From the NCBI GenBank assembly GCA_034928305.1, contig JAYFOZ010000002.1, positions 434,001 to 498,000 of the forward strand: a stretch of 64,000 nucleotides of DNA, in the 5' to 3' direction. Below the pieces are notes generated by a model, which worked only from the letters and a program-made list of their open reading frames with translations, did no database searches and was not told the origin of the DNA. The position numbers were made by a program, and so were the translations under genes. Shown piece by piece: positions 17,677-25,767 of this stretch; position 1 is the first letter of the stretch, and each line of letters begins with the position of its first letter. The DNA is from Methanomassiliicoccaceae archaeon. GTDB taxonomy: Archaea; Thermoplasmatota; Thermoplasmata; Methanomassiliicoccales; Methanomethylophilaceae.

Positions 17677-18900
17677 ATGAACACAATAGACGGAGGGGTC
17701 ACCACCCCTGAAGGATTCAAAGCCACCGGAGTGCACAGCGGCGTCAAGTACCGCTCGCTGGACCTGGGCATGGTATATTCGGTGGTCCCGGCGAACGCTT
17801 TCGTCGGATATACGAGCAATAACGTTAAAGCTGCACCCGTGCAGGTCATGATGAAGCAGAACTCGCCGCTGCTTTCCGCGGTCGTCATAAACAGCGGAAA
17901 TGCTAATGCGTTGACCGGACGCCGCGGTATCGAGGACGCAATGTCGATGCAGTCCGCCGCCGCCGCGGAACTAAGTCTTAAATCCGAACAGGTCGGAATA
18001 ATGTCCACGGGGCTCATCGGGCGCTTCATGGACATGCACAAGGTCCGTTACGGCATCAGCCGCGCGGCCAAAGAGCTTGATTCGGGAAGGGAGGCTGATG
18101 CGAAAATATCGGAAGCGATAATGACGACGGACACGATGAAGAAGGAGTTCGCCGTAAGCGTCCGTCTGGGAGACGGCACTCTGGTCTATATCGCCGCGTT
18201 GGCGAAGGGCAGCGGTATGATCGCACCCCACCTCCGCGTGCTTCACGGGACAACGCTCTCGATAATAACCACAGACGCGAAACTATCTCCCGCATTCGCA
18301 AAAAAATGGCAGGAGATACTGGACGACACAATGAACATGGTCTCCGTGGACGGTGACCAGTCCACTAACGATACGAGCATACTCCTGGCCAACGGCATGT
18401 CGAAGAGCGGCGTTGCCGACGAGGACCCCGAATTCGTGGATGCTCTCACATACCTTATGACAAAAACGGCCAAAGCGATAGCCATTGACGGCGAAGGGGC
18501 CACAAAGCTCATCGAGGTCGATGTCTCAGGGGCCAAGACCAAAGAGGATGCCCGCGCTGTCGTTAAGACGGTCTTGAACTCCCCGCTTGTGAAGTCCGCC
18601 ATATTCGGGTCCGACCCGAACTACGGGCGTATAATGATGGCAATAGGCAACAGCGGGGCCGAGTTCAATCTGGAGGAGATGCGCCTCACGATAAAGGGAG
18701 GCGACATGGAGGTCCCCATCCTCGATGGAGGGGCGCCGGTGTTCCAGGAGGAACGTTCGGTCGAAGTGGTCCGCATGGCGATGGACAACAAGGAGGTCAC
18801 GATAATCGTCGACCTTGCCGCAGGCGACGAAACCTCCACCGGCTGGGGATGCGACCTCACCTACGATTACGTGCGCATCAACGCAGAATATGCCACATGA
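17677..18900 (+). CDS. argJ: Glutamate N-acetyltransferase (ornithine acetyltransferase)
   Basis: A 407-residue ArgJ, which recycles the acetyl group from acetylornithine to glutamate. It is made as one chain and cuts itself into alpha and beta subunits, exposing a threonine nucleophile. The region before the cut is KGSGMIAPH and the region after it TTDAKLSP. The usual ATML core between them is replaced by HLRVLHGTTL: four extra residues and Gly-Thr in place of Ala-Thr. Other landmarks (TGRRGIEDA, STGLIGRFMDM, DGDQSTNDT, IAIDGEGATKL) are intact. The ATG is three bases after argC. Confidence 0.93.
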   Translation: MNTIDGGVTTPEGFKATGVHSGVKYRSLDLGMVYSVVPANAFVGYTSNNVKAAPVQVMMKQNSPLLSAVVINSGNANALTGRRGIEDAMSMQSAAAAELSLKSEQVGIMSTGLIGRFMDMHKVRYGISRAAKELDSGREADAKISEAIMTTDTMKKEFAVSVRLGDGTLVYIAALAKGSGMIAPHLRVLHGTTLSIITTDAKLSPAFAKKWQEILDDTMNMVSVDGDQSTNDTSILLANGMSKSGVADEDPEFVDALTYLMTKTAKAIAIDGEGATKLIEVDVSGAKTKEDARAVVKTVLNSPLVKSAIFGSDPNYGRIMMAIGNSGAEFNLEEMRLTIKGGDMEVPILDGGAPVFQEERSVEVVRMAMDNKEVTIIVDLAAGDETSTGWGCDLTYDYVRINAEYAT

Positions 18901-18909
18901 GGCGATGGG

Positions 18910-19716
18910 ATGCTCTACCTGATCAAGTTCGGCGGTAACGCCATAAGCGACGACGAGGACCTCTCCCGCCTCTGCGAAGAGATCTGGGAGATGACGGACC
19001 AAGGTTCCAAGATCATTCTTGTGCACGGGGGAGGGCCCGAGATATCTGCCGAGATGGAAAGGCTCGGCATGAAGCCCGCCAAAATCAACGGAGTGAGGGT
19101 GACCGACGCCGAGGGCCTCGAGGTCGCGGCCAAGGTGCTGAAGAAGATCAATACCAGGGTGACCGACGCATTGTACGGCGCGGACGTCCCGCACATAGGG
19201 ATGCCGGCATATGCATGCACCATGTGCAAAAAGACGGATCCGGTCGCATATATCGAAGACGGTATAGAGAAGACGGCGGACATGGGTCTTGTCGGAGAGG
19301 TGGTCAGTGTGGACACCGGCATGCTCAATGACATATTGGATGCGGGCGTCGTACCGGTAATATATCCTATCGGTTCGGACGGCGTCAACGATCTGAACGT
19401 CAACGCCGACACGATGGCGGCCGGGATAGCTGCGGGCATGGAATGCGACGAGATGATCGCGATAACGGACGTCCCGGGTGTTCTGAAGGACGTTAAAGAT
19501 CCCTCGTCCAAATATGACAAGCTGACGACAGAACAGGTGCTGGCACTTATAAAGGACGGCACAATATCCGGCGGGATGATCCCCAAGGTCGAAGCCTGCA
19601 TCAAAGCCGTCCGCGCCGGAGCCCGCGCGGTGCGCATGGTGAACGGTAAGGACCCGGACAATATAGTTTCGAACATATCTGCCGAAAGCAACAAAGGAAC
19701 TGTCATTACGAAGTGA
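18910..19716 (+). CDS. argB: Acetylglutamate kinase
   Basis: A 268-residue amino-acid kinase that phosphorylates N-acetylglutamate. LIKFGGNAI and LVHGGGPEIS form the ATP and substrate loops, and ITDVPGVLKD and ISGGMIPKVEAC are further family segments. It lacks the long N-terminal helix of arginine-inhibited hexameric forms, which suggests weak or no feedback inhibition. The gap to argJ is nine bases and to argD four. A LysZ-type role is unlikely, because no LysW carrier or other AAA-pathway genes are here. Confidence 0.93.
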   Translation: MLYLIKFGGNAISDDEDLSRLCEEIWEMTDQGSKIILVHGGGPEISAEMERLGMKPAKINGVRVTDAEGLEVAAKVLKKINTRVTDALYGADVPHIGMPAYACTMCKKTDPVAYIEDGIEKTADMGLVGEVVSVDTGMLNDILDAGVVPVIYPIGSDGVNDLNVNADTMAAGIAAGMECDEMIAITDVPGVLKDVKDPSSKYDKLTTEQVLALIKDGTISGGMIPKVEACIKAVRAGARAVRMVNGKDPDNIVSNISAESNKGTVITK

Positions 19717-19720
19717 TAAT

Positions 19721-20896
19721 ATGGATTTCCAAGAAATCAAAGAAATGAGCCAGAAGTATCTTTTCCAGAATTATGGGCGCATAGACATGGCTTTCACCCA
19801 CGGAGAAGGATCATATCTTTATGACACCGAGGGCAAGAAGTACCTCGATCTGGTGTCAGGCATAGCGGTCAACGCGCTGGGATATTCGCACCCCGAGTGG
19901 GTAAAAGCCGTCCAGGGCCAGGTCGCCCGCATGACCCACACATCCAATCTTTACTATGTGAAGGAACAGGCAGAACTGGCACAGCGCATCTCCACGATAA
20001 CCCCGGGAGATCTGGACCGCACGCTTTTTGTCAACAGCGGGGCGGAGGCCAACGAAGGCGCTATGAAGCTCGCAGTGCGCTATACGGGAAAACATAAGGT
20101 GATCTCGGCGCTTAACGGCTTCCACGGACGTACGGCGGCATCGCTGGGGGCCACAGGTCAGACGAAGTACCAGAAGACCTTCGAACCTCTGATAAGCAAC
20201 GCTTTCAGCTACTATGATTACGGAGATGCCGAGTCTGTAAAATCGGTCATCTCGAAAGATACCGCGGCCCTCCTCATCGAGCCTATACAGGGAGAAGGAG
20301 GCGTTGCCACTGCACCGAAGGAGTTCTTCAAGGCCGTAAGGGACATCTGCAACGATAACGGCACGTTAATGGTCGTAGACGAAGTCCAGACCGGAATGGG
20401 ACGCACCGGAAAATGGTTCGGGATAGAGCATTTCGGCATCGTTCCGGACATCATAACCATGGCCAAGGGATTGGGAGGGGGTACGCCCATAGGCGCGCTG
20501 GTCTCCACCGAGGAAATATCCAAGGTAATGACGCCCGGCTCCCACGGCACAACTTTCGGCGGAAACCCTCTCGTATGCACTGCAGGAAAAGCCGTCATCG
20601 ATATAATGAAGAAAGAAAAGCTTGTAGAGAACGCCGCATCGGTCGGAAAACGCTGGATGGACGACATGAAGTCCATCAACTCGTCCAAGATCAAAGATGT
20701 TCGCGGATACGGGCTCATCATAGGGATCGAGATGGATTCTCCGGGAACGGCAACGTACGTTCAGAAGTACTGCCGCGACAACGGTGTGCTGGTCAACGTC
20801 TGCCACGGCAACGTGGTACGTCTGATACCTCCGCTGATCATAAACGATGCCGAAAAGGATGTATTCACTTCTCTGCTGAAGGAATGCGTTTACTGA
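19721..20896 (+). CDS. argD: Acetylornithine aminotransferase
   Basis: A 391-residue class III PLP enzyme, fourth step of arginine synthesis. LDLVSGIAVNALGYSHPE, NSGAEANEGAMKLA, FHGRTAASLGATGQ and VVDEVQTGMGRTGKW are clear. TMAKGLGGG holds the PLP lysine and HGTTFGGNPLVC follows. Such enzymes often also serve succinyl-diaminopimelate, and dapB lies elsewhere in the window. Downstream are a TTATCGATAA palindrome and T-rich runs at ~20921-20937 that can stop transcription. No ornithine carbamoyltransferase is present nearby. Confidence 0.94.
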   Translation: MDFQEIKEMSQKYLFQNYGRIDMAFTHGEGSYLYDTEGKKYLDLVSGIAVNALGYSHPEWVKAVQGQVARMTHTSNLYYVKEQAELAQRISTITPGDLDRTLFVNSGAEANEGAMKLAVRYTGKHKVISALNGFHGRTAASLGATGQTKYQKTFEPLISNAFSYYDYGDAESVKSVISKDTAALLIEPIQGEGGVATAPKEFFKAVRDICNDNGTLMVVDEVQTGMGRTGKWFGIEHFGIVPDIITMAKGLGGGTPIGALVSTEEISKVMTPGSHGTTFGGNPLVCTAGKAVIDIMKKEKLVENAASVGKRWMDDMKSINSSKIKDVRGYGLIIGIEMDSPGTATYVQKYCRDNGVLVNVCHGNVVRLIPPLIINDAEKDVFTSLLKECVY

Positions 20897-21026
20897 AATT
20901 ATCGATAATAACCAAACTTCTTACTTTTTCATTTTTTATGGTGCAATTGAGATATTAATGCCATCTGCAGTGCCAGACCGATTTATTTTACCTCAAACAG
21001 AAAAAATTCTCTATTGTTAAAATTAG

Positions 21027-21067
21027 TTAGGTAGACCTAAATTTATATAGTATTTAGGTGTTCCTAA
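21027..21067 (+). promoter_or_regulatory. Tandem DtxR-type operators around the feo TATA box
   Basis: Two inverted repeats, TTAGGTAGACCTAA (21027-21040) and TTAGGTGTTCCTAA (21054-21067, extendable to ATTTAGG/CCTAAAT), flank an AT box TTTATATA (~21042-21049). The second ends five bases before the feoA ATG. They resemble boxes bound by DtxR/IdeR/MntR metal repressors. Occupancy would cover both the TATA box and the start of a nearly leaderless transcript, giving iron-dependent shut-off of the operon. Confidence 0.75.
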
Positions 21068-21071
21068 ATTT

Positions 21072-21395
21072 ATGCAACAAACATGCAATGCAACCTGCAG
21101 TTCCTGCCACGGTTGCGTGAAAGTGAACACATCGGACGAGGAAGAGCTCTCGGACCCATCTGCCGGAGGGATACCTTTGGCGATGGTAAAGGACGGCAAC
21201 TCCGGAAAGATAGTTCGCATATCGGGGAGGAGCGAGCTGCGCAGATATCTCTCAAACCTGGGATTCGTCGTCGGGACCGACATATCCGTGGTTAACACGA
21301 TCTCCGGGAATATTCTCCTTGAGATCAGGGGAACCCGTATAGCGATGGACAGGTCGATGGCGTCGAAGGTTTTCGTTATCCCGGAGGTCTGCTGA
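21072..21395 (+). CDS. FeoA-domain protein with N-terminal cysteine cluster
   Basis: A 107-residue protein. Residues ~30-107 are an SH3-like FeoA domain (GNSGKIVRISG to the C-terminus), which binds and tunes FeoB. The first 20 residues carry C5, C9, C12 and C15 (C-x3-C-x2-C-x2-C), which is not a normal part of FeoA and could bind iron or an Fe-S cluster. It is the first gene of the operon, directly under the paired operators. TGATG overlap with the next feoA couples translation. Confidence 0.85.
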   Translation: MQQTCNATCSSCHGCVKVNTSDEEELSDPSAGGIPLAMVKDGNSGKIVRISGRSELRRYLSNLGFVVGTDISVVNTISGNILLEIRGTRIAMDRSMASKVFVIPEVC

Positions 21396-21616
21396 TGGTC
21401 ACGCTCAGGGAGGTGGCCTGCGGCGGTTCCGCCAAGGTCGTACGGATAAGCGCACAGGGCCCGATGAGGAAACGCATCATGGATATGGGCATAACGAAAG
21501 GCTGCACGGTCATGGTCAGGAAGGTAGCGCCTCTGGGAGACCCGATGGAAGTTTGCGTGCGCGGATATGAGTTGAGTTTGAGGAAAAGCGAGGCCGAAGC
21601 AATAGAAGTGGAGTGA
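21395..21616 (+). CDS. feoA: FeoA ferrous-iron transport accessory protein
   Basis: A 73-residue standalone FeoA with the usual elements: VACGGSAKVVRI, RKRIMDMGITKGCTVMV and DPMEVCVRGYELSLRKSEA. It is of standard FeoA length. The start overlaps the stop of the preceding FeoA-type gene. Two FeoA genes before one FeoB is a common archaeal and clostridial arrangement. Confidence 0.9.
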   Translation: MVTLREVACGGSAKVVRISAQGPMRKRIMDMGITKGCTVMVRKVAPLGDPMEVCVRGYELSLRKSEAEAIEVE

Positions 21617-21620
21617 AAAA

Positions 21621-21674
21621 ATGTCATTTTTCGATATAAAACAGCGTGAGCTATGGAAGGAGGCGGGGGATTGA
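21621..21674 (+). CDS. 17-residue mini-ORF coupled to feoB
   Basis: ATG at 21621 opens a 17-codon frame (MSFFDIKQRELWKEAGD) that fills the gap between feoA and feoB. Its stop overlaps the feoB TTG start (TTGA), and its last codons contain the feoB ribosome site GGAAGGAGG. It may be a translated coupling leader or a small Feo accessory peptide. Only position and spacing support it, so it could be a chance frame. Confidence 0.35.
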   Translation: MSFFDIKQRELWKEAGD

Positions 21675-23794
21675 GCAGAATCATAGCCCTTGCAGGAAAC
21701 CCCAACTGCGGAAAGACTACACTGTTCAACAGGCTGACCGGCAGTTCCCAGAAAGTAGGAAACTGGCCCGGAGTGACCATAGACAGGAAGGAGGGCAAGA
21801 TAAAGAGCATCGGAGCTACCCTTGTGGACCTCCCCGGAATTTATTCCCTTTCCCCGTATTCTCCGGAAGAGGTCGTTTCCCGCGATTTCCTCCTGGACGA
21901 CAGCCCCGATACTATAATCAACATCGTCGACGCCACGAACATGGAGAGGAATCTGTACCTTACAAGCCAGACACTCGACATGGGCATTCCGACGGTCATA
22001 GCGCTTAACATGATGGATACCGTCAGGAAGGACGGGACCGTCATCGATACGGAAAAGCTGTCCAAAGCGATGGGATGCGAGGTCGTCGGGATATCTGCGC
22101 TCAAAGGCGAAGGAATGGACGAACTGCTTGCCGCGGTGTCGTCCGCGGACACGGTGCCGAAGCCGATAAAGCTTTCCGATGCGCTGGAAGACAGTATCGC
22201 CCAGATCTCGGACATACTGAGGGGGAAGGTACCGGACGGACAGCTCAGATGGTACTCGGTCAAGGCCCTGGAGAGGGACAAGCTTGCGATCGAAAGGATA
22301 GGGACATCATGGGATGATGTTTCGAAGGCCGTCGAAACCCTGGAAAAGGCGGAAGACGACGAGTCGGACTCAATTGTGGCGTCCGAGAGATATGCGGCCA
22401 TAAGCGATGTGGTGGCATCCGCCGTAAAGTCGAAGAGGTCCTCCAGAGACTACACGACGTCCGATAAGATCGACAGGATAGTCACCAACCGCTGGTTGGG
22501 ACTCCCCATCTTCGCGGGAGTGATGTTCCTAGTTTACTATATTTCGATAACCACGGTGGGAGGATGGGGAACCGACTGGGTCAATGATGTATTCTTCGGC
22601 GAATGGGCGATCCCCGCGGCGACCGAATGGCTGGAAGGCATGGCCGTGGACCCCGTGCTCACAGCGTTCATAGTCGACGGGCTTATCGCCGGGGTCGGTG
22701 CTGTCCTCGGTTTCCTGCCTCAGATGCTGGTACTGTTCGTTCTTCTTGTGATGCTCGAGGACAGCGGATACATGTCAAGGATAGCGTTCGTTATGGACCG
22801 CGTGTTCAGAAGGTTCGGGCTTTCCGGCAAATCGTTCATCCCGATACTGATCGGGACCGGGTGCGGTGTGCCGGGGATAATGGCCTCACGTACGATCGAG
22901 AGCGAGAGGGACAGGAGGATCACCTCTATGACGACCACTTTCATCCCATGTTCGGCCAAACTCCCCATAATAGCGCTCATAGCCGGAGCGCTGTTCGGAG
23001 GTTCGGCGGCTGTAGCATTGGCTTCGTACTTCATCGGAGTGCTGGCAATACTGATGTCAGGTATTATCCTGAAGAAGTGGCCGTCCCTTTCAGGGTCCCC
23101 TTCCGAGTTCATAATGGAGCTTCCGCCATATCATGTGCCAGGCATTGCAACGGTCATAAGGTCGACGTTGGAGAAGGGGTGGGCGTTCGTCAGGAAGGCC
23201 GGGACGTTCATACTGTTGGCCTGCGGCATCATATGGTTCCTTTCCGCGTTCGATTGGAGTATGTCGATGGTCGGGGACATCAATGATTCCATGCTCGCAG
23301 ACATAGGCAACGCGATCTCCTGGATATTCGTGCCTCTCGGATGGGGCGATGAATGGCAGTTCTCAGTCGGTACGATAACGGGACTGTTGGCCAAGGAGAA
23401 CGTTGTCGGCACGTTCGGCGTACTGTTCGGATTCTCCGAGGTCGCCGAATCGGGTGACGAGATATGGCCTATCATAGCGGCCCTGCTGACCCCCATAGCG
23501 GGATTCTCGTTCCTGGTGTTCAACCTGCTCTGCGCCCCGTGTTTCGCGGCGATAGGTGCGATGAGGCGTGAGCTCGGAACATGGAAGGCCACGGGCGCGG
23601 CGGTGATGTACCAGTGCCTTCTGGCATATGCCGTATCCATGATAATCTTCCAGGTCGGCAGCCTGCTGATATACGGAATGTTCGGCGTCTGGACCGTCGC
23701 GGCCTTCGCCACGGTTGTGCTGATAGCGTATATACTGGTAAGCAAGGACCCGTTCGCCAGGACAAGGCAGAAGATATCGGAGGCAACGGCATGA
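21671..23794 (+). CDS. feoB: Ferrous iron transporter FeoB
   Basis: A 707-residue GTPase-permease for Fe(II) uptake across the cytoplasmic membrane. The G domain has GNPNCGKT (residues ~9-16), the switch segment VGNWPGVTID, VDLPGIYSLSPYSPEE and NMMD. A helical spacer follows, then a membrane domain with GTGCGVPGIMASRTI and LLAKENVVGTFGVLFG. The start is taken as TTG because GGAAGGAGG sits seven bases before it. The in-frame ATG at 21653 has no good ribosome site. Nearest partners are two feoA genes upstream and the Cys-rich gene downstream (ATGA overlap). Confidence 0.95.
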   Translation: MSRIIALAGNPNCGKTTLFNRLTGSSQKVGNWPGVTIDRKEGKIKSIGATLVDLPGIYSLSPYSPEEVVSRDFLLDDSPDTIINIVDATNMERNLYLTSQTLDMGIPTVIALNMMDTVRKDGTVIDTEKLSKAMGCEVVGISALKGEGMDELLAAVSSADTVPKPIKLSDALEDSIAQISDILRGKVPDGQLRWYSVKALERDKLAIERIGTSWDDVSKAVETLEKAEDDESDSIVASERYAAISDVVASAVKSKRSSRDYTTSDKIDRIVTNRWLGLPIFAGVMFLVYYISITTVGGWGTDWVNDVFFGEWAIPAATEWLEGMAVDPVLTAFIVDGLIAGVGAVLGFLPQMLVLFVLLVMLEDSGYMSRIAFVMDRVFRRFGLSGKSFIPILIGTGCGVPGIMASRTIESERDRRITSMTTTFIPCSAKLPIIALIAGALFGGSAAVALASYFIGVLAILMSGIILKKWPSLSGSPSEFIMELPPYHVPGIATVIRSTLEKGWAFVRKAGTFILLACGIIWFLSAFDWSMSMVGDINDSMLADIGNAISWIFVPLGWGDEWQFSVGTITGLLAKENVVGTFGVLFGFSEVAESGDEIWPIIAALLTPIAGFSFLVFNLLCAPCFAAIGAMRRELGTWKATGAAVMYQCLLAYAVSMIIFQVGSLLIYGMFGVWTVAAFATVVLIAYILVSKDPFARTRQKISEATA

Positions 23795-23925
23795 ACTTCG
23801 CAACAATAGCCGTAGGGCTAGTGGTGGGGATAGTGCTTGCAGTCGCGGCATACTGCTCGGTGAGGTCTTTCAGGAACGGAAAGTGCGCCGGGTGCAAAGA
23901 TTGCGAAAAGTGCAGGAGGAGGTGA
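23791..23925 (+). CDS. FeoB-associated Cys-rich membrane protein
   Basis: A 44-residue peptide with one transmembrane helix (TIAVGLVVGIVLAVAAYCSV) and a cytoplasmic tail containing CAGCKDCEKC followed by arginines. Such proteins occur directly after feoB in many bacteria and archaea and are thought to replace FeoC, perhaps handling iron or an Fe-S cluster. The ATG overlaps the feoB stop. A strong AGGAGGTGA then precedes a seven-codon frame at 23928-23951, which I do not count as a gene. Confidence 0.85.
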   Translation: MNFATIAVGLVVGIVLAVAAYCSVRSFRNGKCAGCKDCEKCRRR

Positions 23926-23960
23926 CGATGTACATCCGCGGCATCAAGTGAACGCCCAGA

Positions 23961-24043
23961 CTGCTGCCGGTCATGCCTCCGAACCGTCCGGCAGCAGAAA
24001 CCTCCTAAAACAATCCATGGCAAGCAGAGGTCTATGGATTTTT
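23961..24043 (+). terminator. Two hairpins ending the feo operon
   Basis: CTGCTGCCGG (23961-23970) pairs perfectly with CCGGCAGCAG (23988-23997). A weaker stem, AATCCAT/ATGGATT (24012-24040), runs into a short T tract. Together they probably end or protect the feo mRNA. Confidence 0.55.
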
Positions 24044-24921
24044 CTGATATCTTATGTGCCAGATATATTTTTATTACATTTTAAAATTAAAAATAAATCT
24101 ATTGAGCACACGTATTCTGTACAAAAGATGGACGCTCATTTCAAATCACGGTCTTGCAATTCTTTCAATTTTTTGAAAGCTTAATATGTGAAAATCAACA
24201 ATCAAGTAATGTTAAACAATAAAACCGAACATATTATGTTCCGCTATCACATTTCCAGTGGAAAAACCGAGAAGATCGAGCGTTCCCGCAGGGCACTGTA
24301 TAATCGGCGAGGGGTGACAACATGAGCGGGCGGGCCGACTTTATGATTTATCCTTTCGGGCCCGTAATTACAGGAATTTGGATCGCATGACCGGTTGCGG
24401 ACTTCATATCGCCGAGCGCCGATTTAAGCAGGTACGAGATCTTGCCTGATGCAACAACCATATCGGCAGGTCCGCCGGCCCTTATGGCCCGAATAATATT
24501 ATTTGAGACAAATATCAAAAACGCCACAATTTTTTCTTATCTGATAATTTTATGTGGAACGACAGGATAGTTCGTATATCGCATGTTATCGGAATCAGGT
24601 ATGCGGGCGGAATTCTTAGGTTTGGCAATAGTTTCCGCAGCAATGCTGGCACTTTACGGGATTTGATAAAAACCGGTGCATACGACGCAATCAAAGAGTC
24701 TAATCTCCGGCCCGAAAATCAATTTCGAACTCATCAGGGATGATTAGCACAATAAAATTTCACGGTGCGATAAAAATAACCGCATCGAAAATTCAGCCGC
24801 AAACTCATCCCAGCGGATCCGGACGTCAGCACGGAAAATCATAGGGGCAGTTCATTTCTATTTGATTTTCCGGAGACGAAAAAATCAAACGACACAATTG
24901 TACAGATCATATCGACGCTTC
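24044..24921. other. Mostly noncoding, AT-rich interval between feo and the ABC operon
   Basis: About 880 bases lie between convergent operons. Visible are a 7-base inverted repeat CTTTCAA/TTGAAAG at 24162-24179, long A/T runs at 24065-24105, and the pseudogene-like remnant listed at 24348-24536. No tRNA or intact gene was found by eye. Confidence 0.5.
24348..24536 (-). pseudogene. C-terminal remnant of an unidentified protein
   Basis: A 62-codon open stretch on the minus strand reads like coding DNA. The central part is RAIRAGGPADMVVASGKISY, followed by LLKSALGDMKSATGH and a TAA stop. GC at third positions matches resident genes. There is no convincing start codon or ribosome site, and a stop precedes it directly. 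It is therefore probably the tail of a lost gene. I cannot name the family. Confidence 0.35.
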
Positions 24922-25752
24922 TCATCGGTACAATTCCGGGCGTCTTCTCCGAAAGTACTTGATATTGCACATGTCCTCAGACGGTATGTCGTCACGATCG
25001 GATCCGTCCAGCTCGACGATGTCCAAGGACTCGGTACCGTTGAAATTCTCGAAGATCACAATTCCTTTTTTGTTAAGAACGATCGACCCTCCGCCGGATA
25101 TCGATCCTCTCCCGTTATCCCCTATGGAATTGCAGGCCGCGATATACACATCATTGTCCCATGCCCTGGCAGGAAGATATCTCATCCAGGTTTCCTTCCT
25201 TCTTCCGCCTCCGAGATTGGATGCGTGAGGTATGACGATCAATTCCGCACCATTTCTCCTGAGTACTGTAAATATGTCCGGCATGTGCGCCTCCCAGCAC
25301 AGAGCAACACCTATGACGGTCTTTTCAGTATCCAGGACATCTATCGAATCACCTTCTGTGAAGCGTCCGGCCTCTCTTGTTCCCAGGTGAGTCTTGCGAT
25401 ATTTCATGGATGTCCCGTCGGGACATATGGTCAACTGTGTCAAATATGGGAGGCCTTTGTTGTTTTTCTCCATGAATCCGAAAACAATGATGATGTCATT
25501 GGTGCAGGCAGCATTCCTGACAGACTCTACGAGGGGGCTGCAATCATATATGGTGTCGTCAGGACCATGGTCCGACGAATATCCGGTGAGAGATGCTTCA
25601 GGGAAACAGATGATGTCAGCATTCTCTTCGGCGGCGCGGTCGATGAACATCAACATTTTTTTCAGATTTGCATCCATATCGCCTACAGAAGATCGCATTT
25701 GAACAAGAGCCAGTTTAAGAGTTTTCAAGTCCATCGCCTTGACATTTTTCAT
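24922..25752 (-). CDS. Nitrilase-family carbon-nitrogen hydrolase
   Basis: A ~276-residue enzyme of the nitrilase superfamily, which hydrolyses amides, nitriles or ureides in the cytoplasm. The catalytic triad is visible: E52 in FPEASLTGY, K120 in YRKTHLG and C152 in ALCWEAH. Starts at M1 or M7 are possible. It is the last gene of a minus-strand operon, 15 bases after the ABC ATPase gene, so its substrate or product may relate to what the transporter imports. The specific substrate cannot be read from the sequence. Confidence 0.88.
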   Translation of the reverse strand: MKNVKAMDLKTLKLALVQMRSSVGDMDANLKKMLMFIDRAAEENADIICFPEASLTGYSSDHGPDDTIYDCSPLVESVRNAACTNDIIIVFGFMEKNNKGLPYLTQLTICPDGTSMKYRKTHLGTREAGRFTEGDSIDVLDTEKTVIGVALCWEAHMPDIFTVLRRNGAELIVIPHASNLGGGRRKETWMRYLPARAWDNDVYIAACNSIGDNGRGSISGGGSIVLNKKGIVIFENFNGTESLDIVELDGSDRDDIPSEDMCNIKYFRRRRPELYR

Positions 25753-25767
25753 TTCGATCGATATCGT

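Noticed and set aside
18526-19740. 404-codon frame antisense to argB
   Set aside because: Histidine-, valine- and aspartate-rich shadow of argJ and argB codons; the sense genes are certain.
23928-23951. Seven-codon frame with perfect AGGAGGTGA after the FeoB partner gene
   Set aside because: Too short to support as a gene; the ribosome-like sequence also encodes the Arg-rich tail of the preceding protein.
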